A stretch of 64,000 nt of DNA from contig NZ_VSLG01000015.1 in NCBI RefSeq assembly GCF_008919445.1, forward strand, positions 24,493-88,492. Direction: 5' to 3'. Under the pieces are notes generated by a model that did no database searches, was not told the origin of the DNA, and worked only from the letters and a program-made list of their open reading frames with translations. A program made the translations under genes and the position numbers. The stretch comes from Serinicoccus kebangsaanensis (GTDB taxonomy: Bacteria > Actinomycetota > Actinomycetes > Actinomycetales > Dermatophilaceae). Shown here piece after piece: positions 8,771 through 16,880 of this stretch. Position 1 is the stretch's first letter. The number at the start of each line of letters is the position of its first letter.

Positions 8771-8800
8771 CGGCGGCGCACCCTGCCGGGAGCGCCGCCG
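8771..8800 (-). terminator. Intercistronic hairpin between binding protein and permease genes
   Basis: The 8-bp arms CGGCGGCG/CGCCGCCG at 8771-8778 and 8793-8800 lie in the gap between the binding-protein stop and the permease start. Such hairpins commonly protect the upstream message or partially terminate, giving more binding protein than permease. Confidence 0.5.
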
Positions 8801-8819
8801 TGCCGACGAGTGGGCGCGG

Positions 8820-9668
8820 TCAGCCGCAGTGCCCGCCGATCTCCGGCGGGTTGAGGTCGGCGTTCGGGGTGTAGTCGGCGGCACCGAGGTTGTCGGAGAT
8901 GATCTGCTCCATCGTGCCGTCGTCCCACAGGCCCTGGAGGATCTCGTTGATCTCCTCGCACCGGTCGGAGTCCTTGTTCAGCCCGACCCCGTAGTTCTCC
9001 TCGGAGAAGGTGTTGCCGACCACCTTGAGCTGACCGGCGTACTGGTCCTGCGCGGCATAGCCGGCGAGGATGGTGTCGTCGGTGGTCAGGGCGTCGATGG
9101 TGCCGTTGGCCAGCTGCTCCACGCACTCCGAGTAGCGGCCGTACTCCTGCAGCTGGACGCCCGGCACCTCCTCCTGGACGTTGGTGGCCGACGTCGACCC
9201 GGTGACCGAGCACAGGATCTGCCCGTCGAGGTCCTCCGGGCCGGCGATGTCCGAGTCGGCCGCGACCAGCAGGTCCTGGCCCGCGACGAAGTACGGACCG
9301 GCGAACTGCACCTGCTCCTTGCGCTCGTCGGTGATCGAGTAGGTCGCGAAGATCATGTCCACCTGGTTGGTGGTCAGCAGGTTCTCCCGCTGCGGGGTCG
9401 GTGCCTCCTGGAAGGTGATGTCGTCCTCGCTGACGCCGAGCTGCTCGGCGACGGCGCGGGCGACGTCGACGTCCATGCCGGAGTAGCTGTCGCCGTCCTG
9501 CACCCCCAGGCCGGGCTGGTCGATCTTGACGCCGATCGTCAGCGGCTCACTGCCGCCCTCCTCCCCGCCGGAGCCGGAGTCCGTGCTCTCGCCGCCACCG
9601 CCGCACGCGGCGAGGGTGAGCGTGGTGGCCGCTGCCAGGGCCGCGATCTTGAAGGTGCTGGAACGCAT
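8820..9668 (-). CDS. Glutamate-type ABC transporter substrate-binding lipoprotein (GluB-like)
   Basis: 282 residues. A lipoprotein signal peptide with lipobox LAAC (Cys about residue 22) is followed by a Gly/Ser/Glu linker, so it is anchored outside the membrane. The SBP_bac_3 fold follows: LTIGVKIDQPGLGV, then SGMDVDVARAVAEQLG, the ligand-contact loop TYSITDERKEQVQFAGPY, and ALTTDDTILAGYA. The sequence fits glutamate/glutamine binders, but the ligand is inferred from family and operon order. A 27-nt gap separates it from the ATPase gene upstream. Confidence 0.9.
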   Translation of the reverse strand: MRSSTFKIAALAAATTLTLAACGGGGESTDSGSGGEEGGSEPLTIGVKIDQPGLGVQDGDSYSGMDVDVARAVAEQLGVSEDDITFQEAPTPQRENLLTTNQVDMIFATYSITDERKEQVQFAGPYFVAGQDLLVAADSDIAGPEDLDGQILCSVTGSTSATNVQEEVPGVQLQEYGRYSECVEQLANGTIDALTTDDTILAGYAAQDQYAGQLKVVGNTFSEENYGVGLNKDSDRCEEINEILQGLWDDGTMEQIISDNLGAADYTPNADLNPPEIGGHCG

Positions 9669-9695
9669 GTGGTGCTCCTGTCGTGGTTTCAGGTT

Positions 9696-10469
9696 TCAGT
9701 GGGTCAGGATCTTGCCGAGGAAGTCCTTGGCACGGTGGGACTGGGGGTTGGTGAAGAACTCCTCCGGGGTGTTCTCCTCGACGATGGCGCCGTCGGACAT
9801 GAAGACGACGCGGTCGGCCGCCTTGCGCGCGAAGCCCATCTCGTGGGTGACCACGATCATCGTCATGCCCGACTTCGCGAGCTGGGTCATGACGTCCAGC
9901 ACCTCGTTGATCATCTCCGGATCCAGCGCGGAGGTCGGCTCGTCGAAGAGCATGACGGTGGGGTCCATCGCCAGCGAGCGGGCGATCGCGACGCGCTGCT
10001 GCTGGCCGCCGGAGAGCTGTGCGGGGTACTTCTCGGCCTGGTGGTCCACGCCCACCCGCTTCAGCAGCTCCATCGCCCGTGCCTTGGCCTCGGCGCTCTT
10101 CTTCTTGCGCACCTTGATCGGGCCCATGGTGACGTTCTCGAGGATCGTCTTGTGGCTGAACAGGTTGAAGCTCTGGAAGACCATGCCCACGTCGGCCCGC
10201 AGCTTCGCGAGCGCCTTGCCCTCGCTCGGCAGCTCGTCGCCGTGGATGGTGATGCGCCCGGACTCGTAGGACTCCAGCCGGTTGATGGTCCGGCACAGGG
10301 TCGACTTGCCGGACCCGGACGGGCCGATCACGACGACGACCTCGCCCTCGTGCACGGTGAGGTTGATGTCCTTGAGCACGTGCAGGTCGCCGAAGTGCTT
10401 GTTGACGTCCTCGAGCACGACCAGAGGTGCGCCCAGGCCAGAGCCCGGCGACTCACGGGTGTCGGTCAT
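9696..10469 (-). CDS. Amino-acid ABC transporter ATP-binding protein (GluA-like)
   Basis: 257 residues from ATG 10469. Walker A is GPSGSGKST, the signature is LSGGQQQR, Walker B is [14 protein letters not shown] and the switch His is in [11 protein letters not shown]. The start is supported by a minus-strand TAGGGT at 10482-10477 lying 7 nt upstream, which implies a leaderless message; the in-frame ATG further upstream would lie before the promoter. It is the first gene of the importer operon. Confidence 0.93.
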   Translation of the reverse strand: MTDTRESPGSGLGAPLVVLEDVNKHFGDLHVLKDINLTVHEGEVVVVIGPSGSGKSTLCRTINRLESYESGRITIHGDELPSEGKALAKLRADVGMVFQSFNLFSHKTILENVTMGPIKVRKKKSAEAKARAMELLKRVGVDHQAEKYPAQLSGGQQQRVAIARSLAMDPTVMLFDEPTSALDPEMINEVLDVMTQLAKSGMTMIVVTHEMGFARKAADRVVFMSDGAIVEENTPEEFFTNPQSHRAKDFLGKILTH

Positions 10470-10571
10470 GTCGCGCACCCTAGACGGGTATGCCCGCGCT
10501 GGGCAGCAACTTCGCGTGGTTGTCACCGCATTGTGACCTTTGCGCCGGTGCGGGTTCTCGCGCGAGGGGAG

Positions 10572-10645
10572 TGGGCCAGGCGGGGCTTGAACCCGCGACC
10601 GACGGATTATGAGTCCGCTGCTCTGACCGGCTGAGCTACTGGCCC
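10572..10645 (-). tRNA. tRNA with CAT anticodon: elongator Met or Ile2
   Basis: Acceptor GGGCCAG pairs with CTGGCCC and the discriminator is A; CCA is not encoded. The anticodon CAT reads from 10611 to 10609. The A-box and T-arm TTCAAGC are normal. It is not an initiator type. GGACTCATAATCC with GGTCGCGGGTTCAAG resembles tRNA-Ile2 of other bacteria, which needs lysidine to read ATA, but elongator Met cannot be excluded by eye. A minus-strand TAGACT at 10661-10656 is a plausible -10. Confidence 0.9.
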
Positions 10646-10706
10646 TCGGCGGGTCAGTCTAGGTGTCGCGCCGGGTGCATCCGGCACGGGCGGTGCCGCA
10701 GGCCCG

Positions 10707-11126
10707 TCACTGGCGCAGGTAGGACTCCAGGTGGTCGCGCTCGGCCTCCAGGGCGTCCAGCCGCGCCTTGACCACGTCACCGATCGAGACGATGCCCTCC
10801 AGCCGGCCGTCCTGGACGACCGGCAGGTGGCGGAACCGGCCCTCGGTCATCGTGGTCGCCAGGTGGGTGAGGTCGTCCTCGAGCGTGCAGGTCTTGACGT
10901 CGGTGGTCATCAGGTCGGTCAGGGCGGCGCTCTGGTCGCGCCCGCCGCGCAGGTGGTGGACGACGTCCCGCTCGGAGACGATGCCCGCGACGTCGTCACC
11001 GTCGAGCACGACGACGGCCCCGATCTTGGCGTCGTCGAGCGTCTCCAGCAGCTCGGCCACCGTGGCCGTCGCCGGCAGCGTGGTGACGGTGCTGCCCTTC
11101 TTCTTGATCAGGTCGGCGACGCGCAT
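10707..11126 (-). CDS. Two-CBS-domain protein
   Basis: 139 residues from ATG 11126. Two CBS motifs occupy about residues 5-60 and 70-130 (KIGAVVVLDGDDVAGIVSERD and RHLPVVQDGRLEGIVSIGDVV), making one Bateman module with no fused enzyme. Such free CBS pairs bind adenine nucleotides and act as sensors. The partner here is unknown. The upstream frame remains open, but the conserved start MRVADLIKKKGS fixes this ATG. Confidence 0.85.
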   Translation of the reverse strand: MRVADLIKKKGSTVTTLPATATVAELLETLDDAKIGAVVVLDGDDVAGIVSERDVVHHLRGGRDQSAALTDLMTTDVKTCTLEDDLTHLATTMTEGRFRHLPVVQDGRLEGIVSIGDVVKARLDALEAERDHLESYLRQ

Positions 11127-11144
11127 GGCGTGAAAATAGCAGAC

Positions 11145-11246
11145 CGGGTGACGCGACGTCACCCGATCGTTGCCGCACTCCTGCGACGGGTGGGACGCCA
11201 CGAGTTCGGTGTGGCACTTGCTCCCTGCGTGACAAGAGAGCACAAT
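11145..11246 (+). promoter_or_regulatory. Palindrome and promoter upstream of DUF3145 gene
   Basis: A perfect inverted repeat CGGGTGACG-CGA-CGTCACCCG lies at 11145-11165. Downstream, TTGCTC (11218-11223) and CACAAT (11241-11246) are 17 nt apart and make a reasonable housekeeping promoter for the gene at 11325. The palindrome also lies upstream of the divergent CBS gene and could serve both. Confidence 0.4.
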
Positions 11247-11324
11247 GTGACTCAGCACGCGGCATACCGCTCGCTGTGGTCGAGGTCGTTGGGGAAGACG
11301 TCCCTCACCACACAGGAGGCCAGG

Positions 11325-11840
11325 ATGTCCGCTGTCATGCCACGAGTCATGACTCGCGGGGTGGTGTTCATACACTCCACCCCCACTGCGCTGTGCCCGC
11401 ACATCGCCTGGGCGCTGGAGGGTGTCCTCGACACCCGCGTCGCCCTCGACTGGGTGGGTCAGCCCGCCGAGCCCGGCACGATGCGCACCGAGTTCGCCTG
11501 GACCGGCGAGGCCGGCACGGGTGCCACCATCGCCAGCGCCATGCGCGGCTGGGACGGCCTGCGGTACGAGGTCGTCGAGGAAGCCAGCCGAGGCAGCGAC
11601 GGCGTGCGCTGGACGCACACCCCCGGCCTGGGCCTGCACACGGCGCGGCTGTCGGCCAACGGTGACGTCGTCGTCAACGAGGACCGACTGCGGCACATCA
11701 TGGACGAGGCCGCCGGGTCGGCGGCCACGCTGACCGCCGAGCTGGACCGTGCCCTCGGCGCCGCCTGGGACGCCGAGCTCGAGGCCTACCGGCACGCCGG
11801 TGAGGGTGCCCCGGCCACCTGGCTGCACAAGGTCGGCTGA
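11325..11840 (+). CDS. DUF3145 family protein
   Basis: 171 residues from ATG 11325, with GGAGG about 6 nt upstream. RGVVFIHSTPTALCPHIAWA, PAEPGTMRTEFAWTG and ANGDVVVNEDRLRHIMDEAA match the conserved blocks of the actinobacterial DUF3145 family. The family has no established function. No signal peptide or membrane segment is seen. Confidence 0.9.
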   Translation: MSAVMPRVMTRGVVFIHSTPTALCPHIAWALEGVLDTRVALDWVGQPAEPGTMRTEFAWTGEAGTGATIASAMRGWDGLRYEVVEEASRGSDGVRWTHTPGLGLHTARLSANGDVVVNEDRLRHIMDEAAGSAATLTAELDRALGAAWDAELEAYRHAGEGAPATWLHKVG

Positions 11841-11885
11841 GCCGGCCGGGTGCGACCGCCTGTGAGGTCGCGCCCGCCCGCGCGC

Positions 11886-12998
11886 TCAGCGCCGCAGGTC
11901 TGCGGCGACCCGCTGGTGCACCTCCAGCATCCGCTGCGCGCTCACGGGCCAGTTGAAGCGCTCCGCCGCCGCCCGGGCACGCGCACGGGCGTGCGGTCGT
12001 GCCATGAGCTGCTCCACCCCGTCCGCGAAGGCGGCGGGCGTCGAGGGCAGCACGACGCCGCCGTCGCCCACGACCTCGTGCAGCGCGCCCTCGTCGCAGC
12101 AGACGACGGGTATGCCGCAGGCCAGGATCTCCAGGGCGGCCAGGCCGAAGGTCTCCAGCGGCCCGGGTGAGATCGCCAGGTCAGCGCGCCCGAGCTCGCC
12201 GGCCAGCTCGCGGCGGTCGGTGATGTAGGAGTGGAAGGTCACCGGGAGGTTGCGCGCCCGGTCCACCAGCTCGTCCAGCATCGGACCGGCGCCGAAGACG
12301 GTCAGCTCGACCTCGTGACCGCGACGCACCAGCTCGCGCACCGTCTCGATCGAGAGCGCGGGGTTCTTCTCCCGGGACAGCCGGCTGCAGTGCGCGATCC
12401 GCATGGGGCCGTCCTGACCCGGCGGCGGTCCGTCGGCGAGGTCGCGCACCGGGGTGAAGACGTCCAGGTCGACGCCGAGCGGCACGACGTCGGCGTCCAG
12501 CCCGTTGCGGTGGAACTCCTCGGCGGCGAACCGGCTCGGGCAGGCGATGGCGTCGTAGTCGCGGGCGCTGCGCTGGTTGATGACGTCGGCCGCCCAGTGC
12601 GAGGGACGCTCGGGCACGGGGGTCCGCCGCACCATGATCCCGGTCATGTTCTCGTGGCTGATCATCACCGAGCCGATGCCGCGGCGACGGGCCCACCGAC
12701 CCATCCACCGCGTCGTCGAACGGTCCGAGACCTCGATCGCGTCCGGCGCGATGGCGTCCATCAGCCGGGACATCCCCACCCTGCTCCAGATGAGGGAGTA
12801 GCCGGTCCCGGGCACCGGACGGGCCGGCACCCGGTAGATCAGGCCCTGCTCCTCCTCGGTGATCTCCTGGCCGGGGCCGGGGATGATGAGGGACGCGCGG
12901 TGCCCGGCCTGCTGGTAGAGCTCGCCCCAGTGGCGCAGCGCGGTCTTGATCCCGCCGGAGGTGGGGCTGACGAAGTTGGCGACGCGCAGGATGTGCAT
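11886..12998 (-). CDS. Glycosyltransferase, GT4 type
   Basis: 370 residues with two Rossmann-like halves. The N-terminal acceptor loop is SPTSGGIKTALRHWGE, and the donor half has SRLSREKNPALSIETVRELV, TVFGAGPMLDELV and the E-x7-E motif in GPLETFGLAALEILACGIPV. It transfers a sugar, probably mannose or glucose from a nucleotide donor, to a lipid or glycan acceptor at the cytosolic face. The acceptor cannot be read from sequence. A minus-strand TAGGCT lies 9 nt before the ATG. Confidence 0.85.
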   Translation of the reverse strand: MHILRVANFVSPTSGGIKTALRHWGELYQQAGHRASLIIPGPGQEITEEEQGLIYRVPARPVPGTGYSLIWSRVGMSRLMDAIAPDAIEVSDRSTTRWMGRWARRRGIGSVMISHENMTGIMVRRTPVPERPSHWAADVINQRSARDYDAIACPSRFAAEEFHRNGLDADVVPLGVDLDVFTPVRDLADGPPPGQDGPMRIAHCSRLSREKNPALSIETVRELVRRGHEVELTVFGAGPMLDELVDRARNLPVTFHSYITDRRELAGELGRADLAISPGPLETFGLAALEILACGIPVVCCDEGALHEVVGDGGVVLPSTPAAFADGVEQLMARPHARARARAAAERFNWPVSAQRMLEVHQRVAADLRR

Positions 12999-13027
12999 GA
13001 CGCGGGCAGCCTATGCCGCCGGGGCGA

Positions 13028-14287
13028 TCAGGACGCGGAGGTGAAGGTCAGCGCCACGTTGACGCCGCCGAAGCCGAAGGCGTTGTTGACCGCCGCCACC
13101 TGCCCGTCGGGCAGGGTGCGCGGCTCCCCGGTCACCACGTCGAGGTCGATCTCCGGGTCCTGCTCGTCCAGGTTGATGGTCGGGGGCACCTGCCGGTGGT
13201 GCAGGGTCAGGACGGTGAGCACCGCCTCCAGCGCTCCGGCCGCGCCGAGCAGGTGCCCGGTCATCGACTTGGTGGCGGTCACCGCGATGTCGCCGGTATG
13301 CCCGCCGAAGGCCCGGTGGATCGCCCGCGTCTCGGCCACGTCGCCGACCGGGGTCGACGTGGCGTGCGCGTTGATGTGGGCGATGTCGTCGGTGCCGAGG
13401 CCGGCGTCCGCCACGGCCTCCTCCATGGCGCGGGCGGCCCCGGCTCCCTCGGGCTCGCCGGCCGTGATGTGGTACGCGTCCGAGGACATCCCCACGCCGT
13501 CGAGGTAGGCGTAGATCCGGGCGCCGCGGGCCACGGCGTGCTCCTCGGCCTCGAGCACCATGACGCCCGAACCTTCGCCCATGACGAAGCCGTCCCGGTT
13601 GACGTCGTAGGGCCGGGAGGCGGCCTGCGGGTCGTCGTTGCGGTCCGACAGGGCGGTCATCGCGGCGAACGCGGCGATGCAGACCGGGTGGATGGCCGCC
13701 TCGGTGCCCCCGGCGACCATCATGTCCGCGCGGCCGGTGCGGATCATGTTCAGCGCCAGGCCCATCCCCTCGGCGCCGGAGGCGCAGGCGCTCACCGGGC
13801 AGTGGGCACCGGCGCGGGCGCTAAGGTCGAGGGAGACCGCCGCCGCGGGGCCGTTGGGCATGAGCATCGGCACGGTGAGGGGGAAGACCCGGCGCGGGCC
13901 CTTCTCCTTCAGGACGTCCCACTGGCTCAGCAGCGTGTGCACGCCACCGATGCCCGAACCGATCGCCACACCGAGCCGCTCCGGCGCCACCTCGGGCGCG
14001 CCCGCGTCGGCCCACGCCTCCCGGGCGGCGATGAGCGCATACTGCCCGGACGGGTCGTTCCGCCGCACCTCGACCTTGGCCAGCACCTCGAGCGGGTCGG
14101 TGTGGATCGACCCGGCGAAGGTCACCGGCAGCTCGTGCTCGGCGACCCAGTCCTGGGTCAGCGTGTCGATCCCCGAGCGCCCAGCCAGGATCGCCTCCCA
14201 CGTCTGCGGTGCGGTGCCGCCCACCGGGGTGGTGGCACCGAGTCCGGTGACGACGACGCGGCGCGAGGTCTGGGTGGTGTCGGTCAT
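13028..14287 (-). CDS. fabF: 3-oxoacyl-ACP synthase II
   Basis: 419 residues, typical for KAS II. It condenses malonyl-ACP with acyl-ACP in fatty acid elongation. The catalytic Cys is in VSACASGAEG and the two His are in INAHATSTPVGD and KSMTGHLLGAAG; NNAFGFGGVN is the C-terminal glycine loop. It is the last gene of the fabD-fabH-acpP-fabF order characteristic of actinobacteria and is separated from acpP by a strong hairpin. Confidence 0.96.
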   Translation of the reverse strand: MTDTTQTSRRVVVTGLGATTPVGGTAPQTWEAILAGRSGIDTLTQDWVAEHELPVTFAGSIHTDPLEVLAKVEVRRNDPSGQYALIAAREAWADAGAPEVAPERLGVAIGSGIGGVHTLLSQWDVLKEKGPRRVFPLTVPMLMPNGPAAAVSLDLSARAGAHCPVSACASGAEGMGLALNMIRTGRADMMVAGGTEAAIHPVCIAAFAAMTALSDRNDDPQAASRPYDVNRDGFVMGEGSGVMVLEAEEHAVARGARIYAYLDGVGMSSDAYHITAGEPEGAGAARAMEEAVADAGLGTDDIAHINAHATSTPVGDVAETRAIHRAFGGHTGDIAVTATKSMTGHLLGAAGALEAVLTVLTLHHRQVPPTINLDEQDPEIDLDVVTGEPRTLPDGQVAAVNNAFGFGGVNVALTFTSAS

Positions 14288-14355
14288 GGGCGGCAGCCTC
14301 CTGGTGGCAGTCGGGTGGTGGTGGCGGCTTCCTCGAGGGTATGCCGCCGGCTGGG

Positions 14356-14389
14356 CCGACCCGGCGCGCCGCGGGGGGCGCCGGGTCGG
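14356..14389 (-). terminator. Intercistronic hairpin between acpP and fabF
   Basis: The perfect 12-bp arms CCGACCCGGCGC and its complement lie at 14356-14367 and 14378-14389, just after the acpP stop. Partial termination or 3' protection here would give acyl carrier protein in excess over FabF, which the pathway needs. Confidence 0.6.
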
Positions 14390-14394
14390 ACGGA

Positions 14395-14643
14395 TCAGCC
14401 CTGGTTGTTCGCGATGTAGGACACCGCGTCCTTGACGTGCGTGAGGTTCTTGACCTCGTCGTCCGGGATGCGCACGCCGAACTTGTCCTCGGCGTTGACG
14501 ACGATCGTCATCATGGACAGGGAGTCGATGTCGAGGTCCTCGGTGAAGGACTTGTCCATCTGGACCTCCTCGGCCTCCAGCCCCGTCTCCTCGTTGACGA
14601 TCTCGGCCAGACCCTCGAGGATCTCCTGCTCACTGCGTGCCAT
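14395..14643 (-). CDS. acpP: Acyl carrier protein
   Basis: 82 residues, acidic, with the phosphopantetheine attachment Ser in DLDIDSLSMM (the usual DSL motif, followed here by Ser-Met). It carries growing acyl chains for the type II fatty acid synthase. The start ATG 14643 is preceded by AAGGAGA. Confidence 0.97.
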   Translation of the reverse strand: MARSEQEILEGLAEIVNEETGLEAEEVQMDKSFTEDLDIDSLSMMTIVVNAEDKFGVRIPDDEVKNLTHVKDAVSYIANNQG

Positions 14644-14723
14644 GTGTCTTCTCCTTGTGTCGGTGGCGATCCTGACCCGGAATCCTGCTCACCCGCCGGG
14701 CCACGGGAGTCAGTGTGCACCGA

Positions 14724-15755
14724 TCAGGGCATCTCCACGACCTGGGCCGCGTAGACCAGACCGGCCCCGAAGCCGATCTGCAGCGCCAGGGCGCCGTGCT
14801 GCGCCTCGCCCTCGTCCAGCATCCGGCTCATCGCGAGCGGGATGGAGGCGGCCGAGGTGTTGCCCGTCTCGGCGATGTCGCGGGCCACCGGCACGTGCGC
14901 GGGCAGCTCCAGCGCCTTCACCATGGCGTCGGTGATCCGCATGTTGGCCTGGTGCGGGACGAAGGCGCCCAGGTCGGAGGGGGTGATGCCGGCGGCCTCG
15001 ACCGCCTGCAGCGCCACCGGGGCCATCGAGAAGACGGCCCAGCGGAAGACCGTCTGGCCCTGCATGACGAAGGCCGGCCACGCGATCCCCGCCTCGCGAC
15101 CCGCGGCCTCCATGTCCGGCCGCAGGTCGGTCCAGGACTCGCGCTGGGTGATGGCGTCGGCGCGCTCCCCGAGGCTGCCCCACACGGTGGGTCCGATGCC
15201 GGGACGGTCGGACACGCCCACGACCGCCGCGCCCGCGCCGTCGCCGAAGATGAAGGCGGACCCGCGGTCGTGCTTGTCGGTGAAGTCGGAGAGCTTCTCC
15301 ACGCCGACCACGAGGACCGTGTCGGCCGACCCCGCGCGCACCATGTCGTTCGCGAGGCTGATCGCGTAGCAGTAGCCCGCGCAGGCGGCCGACAGGTCCA
15401 TGGCGGCAGGGTCCTCGATCCCCAGCCGGTCGGCCAGGATCGGGGCGGCGGCGGGTGTCTGCAGCGGGTGGGTGACGGTGGCCATGAGGATGGCGTCGAC
15501 CTGCCCCGGCTCCAGCCCCGCGCGCTCCAGGGCCTGCAGGGACGCGGCCTCAGCCATGTCGACGACGCTCTCGTCCTCCCGGGCGATCCGGCGGGTGACG
15601 ATCCCGGAGCGCTGCCGGATCCACTCGTCGCTGGAGTCGATGAACTGCAGCACCTCCTCGTTGGTCACCACCCGTTCGGGTCGGTAGCCGCCGAGCCCGA
15701 GGATCCGGGCGTGGCGCAGCGTGGTCGGGGCCGACAGGGTGGGGCTGGTGCTCAC
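14724..15755 (-). CDS. fabH: 3-oxoacyl-ACP synthase III
   Basis: 343 residues from GTG 15755. It starts fatty acid synthesis by condensing acyl-CoA with malonyl-ACP. The catalytic triad is visible: Cys in SAACAGYCY, His in VPHQANMR and Asn in GNTSAASIP. Family knowledge suggests branched or acetyl primers in actinobacteria, but primer choice cannot be read here. Confidence 0.96.
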   Translation of the reverse strand: MSTSPTLSAPTTLRHARILGLGGYRPERVVTNEEVLQFIDSSDEWIRQRSGIVTRRIAREDESVVDMAEAASLQALERAGLEPGQVDAILMATVTHPLQTPAAAPILADRLGIEDPAAMDLSAACAGYCYAISLANDMVRAGSADTVLVVGVEKLSDFTDKHDRGSAFIFGDGAGAAVVGVSDRPGIGPTVWGSLGERADAITQRESWTDLRPDMEAAGREAGIAWPAFVMQGQTVFRWAVFSMAPVALQAVEAAGITPSDLGAFVPHQANMRITDAMVKALELPAHVPVARDIAETGNTSAASIPLAMSRMLDEGEAQHGALALQIGFGAGLVYAAQVVEMP

Positions 15756-15803
15756 GGTCGGGACCTCCTGGGGGGCGGGGAGTGGGTGGGTCGGTGGTGC
15801 GTC

Positions 15804-16733
15804 TCAGGCGGTGCCGTGCTCACGCACCATGCGGGCCGCGGCCTCGAGGTCGTCCGGCGTCTTGAGCGCGAGCGTCTCGACGCCGCGCAGGCCTCTCTTG
15901 GCCAGACCGACGAGGGTTCCGGCGGGCGGGAGCTCGATCAGGCCGGTCACGCCCATGGCGGTGAACGCCTCCATCGTCAGGTCCCACCGGACCGGTCCGG
16001 CGACCTGGGCGATGAGGCGGCGCAGCACCTCGCCGCCGTCGGCGACCACCTGGCCGTCGGCGTTGGACAGCAAGGGGATGCGCGGGTCGTGCGGTCCCAA
16101 CGTCTCGGCGTGGCGGGTGAGGCGGTCCGCGGCGGGCTGCATGTGGGTCGTGTGGAAGGCGCCGGCCACGGGCAGGGGCACCACCCGGGCACGGTGCGGC
16201 GGGTCCTGCTCCAGCGCGGACAGCTGCTCGGTGGTGCCGGCGGCGACGACCTGGCCGGCGCCGTTCATGTTGGCGGCGGTCAGGCCGTGCCGCTCCAGGG
16301 TCTCGGCGACCTCGGTGGGATCGCCGCCGAGGACGGCGGCCATGCCGGTCGGGGTGAGGGCCGCGGCCTCGGCCATGCCGAGTCCGCGCTCGCGGACGAA
16401 GCTCATCGCGTCGTCGGCGTCGAGCACCCCGGCGATCGCGGCCGCGGTGATCTCGCCGACCGAGTGACCGGCGGTGGCCGACACGTGCCGGGGGAGTGCC
16501 TCACCCTCCAGCACCAGGGGAAGCGTGGCCAGGCCGGCGCCGACGATGAGCGGCTGGGCCACGGCGGTGTCCTTGATGGTCGCCGCGTCCGAGGTCGTGC
16601 CGTGCGTCACCAGGTCCAGCGAGGCGGCGGCCGCGAGGGCGTCGATGCGGCTGCGCACGCCCTGGTCCTCGAGCCAGGGGGCGAGAAATCCGGGTGTCTG
16701 GGAGCCCTGTCCGGGCGCGACGATGACAAGCAC
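15804..16733 (-). CDS. fabD: Malonyl-CoA:ACP transacylase
   Basis: 309 residues from GTG 16733, chosen because the protein then begins VLVIVAPGQGSQTPG, the family start with the oxyanion GQGSQ motif, and AGGGGG lies just upstream. The active-site Ser is in GHSVGEITAA, and the substrate Arg region is SFVRERGLGMAEAA. It loads malonyl units onto ACP. It is the first gene of the fab operon and is transcribed from the gap at 16734-16880. Confidence 0.95.
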   Translation of the reverse strand: MLVIVAPGQGSQTPGFLAPWLEDQGVRSRIDALAAAASLDLVTHGTTSDAATIKDTAVAQPLIVGAGLATLPLVLEGEALPRHVSATAGHSVGEITAAAIAGVLDADDAMSFVRERGLGMAEAAALTPTGMAAVLGGDPTEVAETLERHGLTAANMNGAGQVVAAGTTEQLSALEQDPPHRARVVPLPVAGAFHTTHMQPAADRLTRHAETLGPHDPRIPLLSNADGQVVADGGEVLRRLIAQVAGPVRWDLTMEAFTAMGVTGLIELPPAGTLVGLAKRGLRGVETLALKTPDDLEAAARMVREHGTA

Positions 16734-16800
16734 CCCCCTACTGTGCCGGTGAGACCCTCCAGATCGCGACACCAAGACGCACCAGGATCCGCGGCCTTCT

Positions 16801-16817
16801 TTGGAGGAACCCTCCAA
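16801..16817. promoter_or_regulatory. Candidate operator upstream of fabD
   Basis: The palindrome TTGGAGG-AAC-CCTCCAA lies between the regulator terminator and fabD, about 70 nt before its start. In Streptomyces the PucR-type FasR activates the fab operon from this region. This palindrome is the best candidate site seen, but binding is inference. Confidence 0.45.
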
Positions 16818-16823
16818 CCCGCA

Positions 16824-16876
16824 GACCGGACAGGCCTTCGGGGACGTGCCTCGACCCCCGCAGGGCCTGTCCGGTC
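16824..16876 (-). terminator. Terminator after the fab regulator
   Basis: The perfect 13-bp arms GACCGGACAGGCC and complement lie at 16824-16836 and 16864-16876, directly after the regulator stop at 16881. They separate its transcript from the fab operon. Confidence 0.6.
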
Positions 16877-16880
16877 GGGC

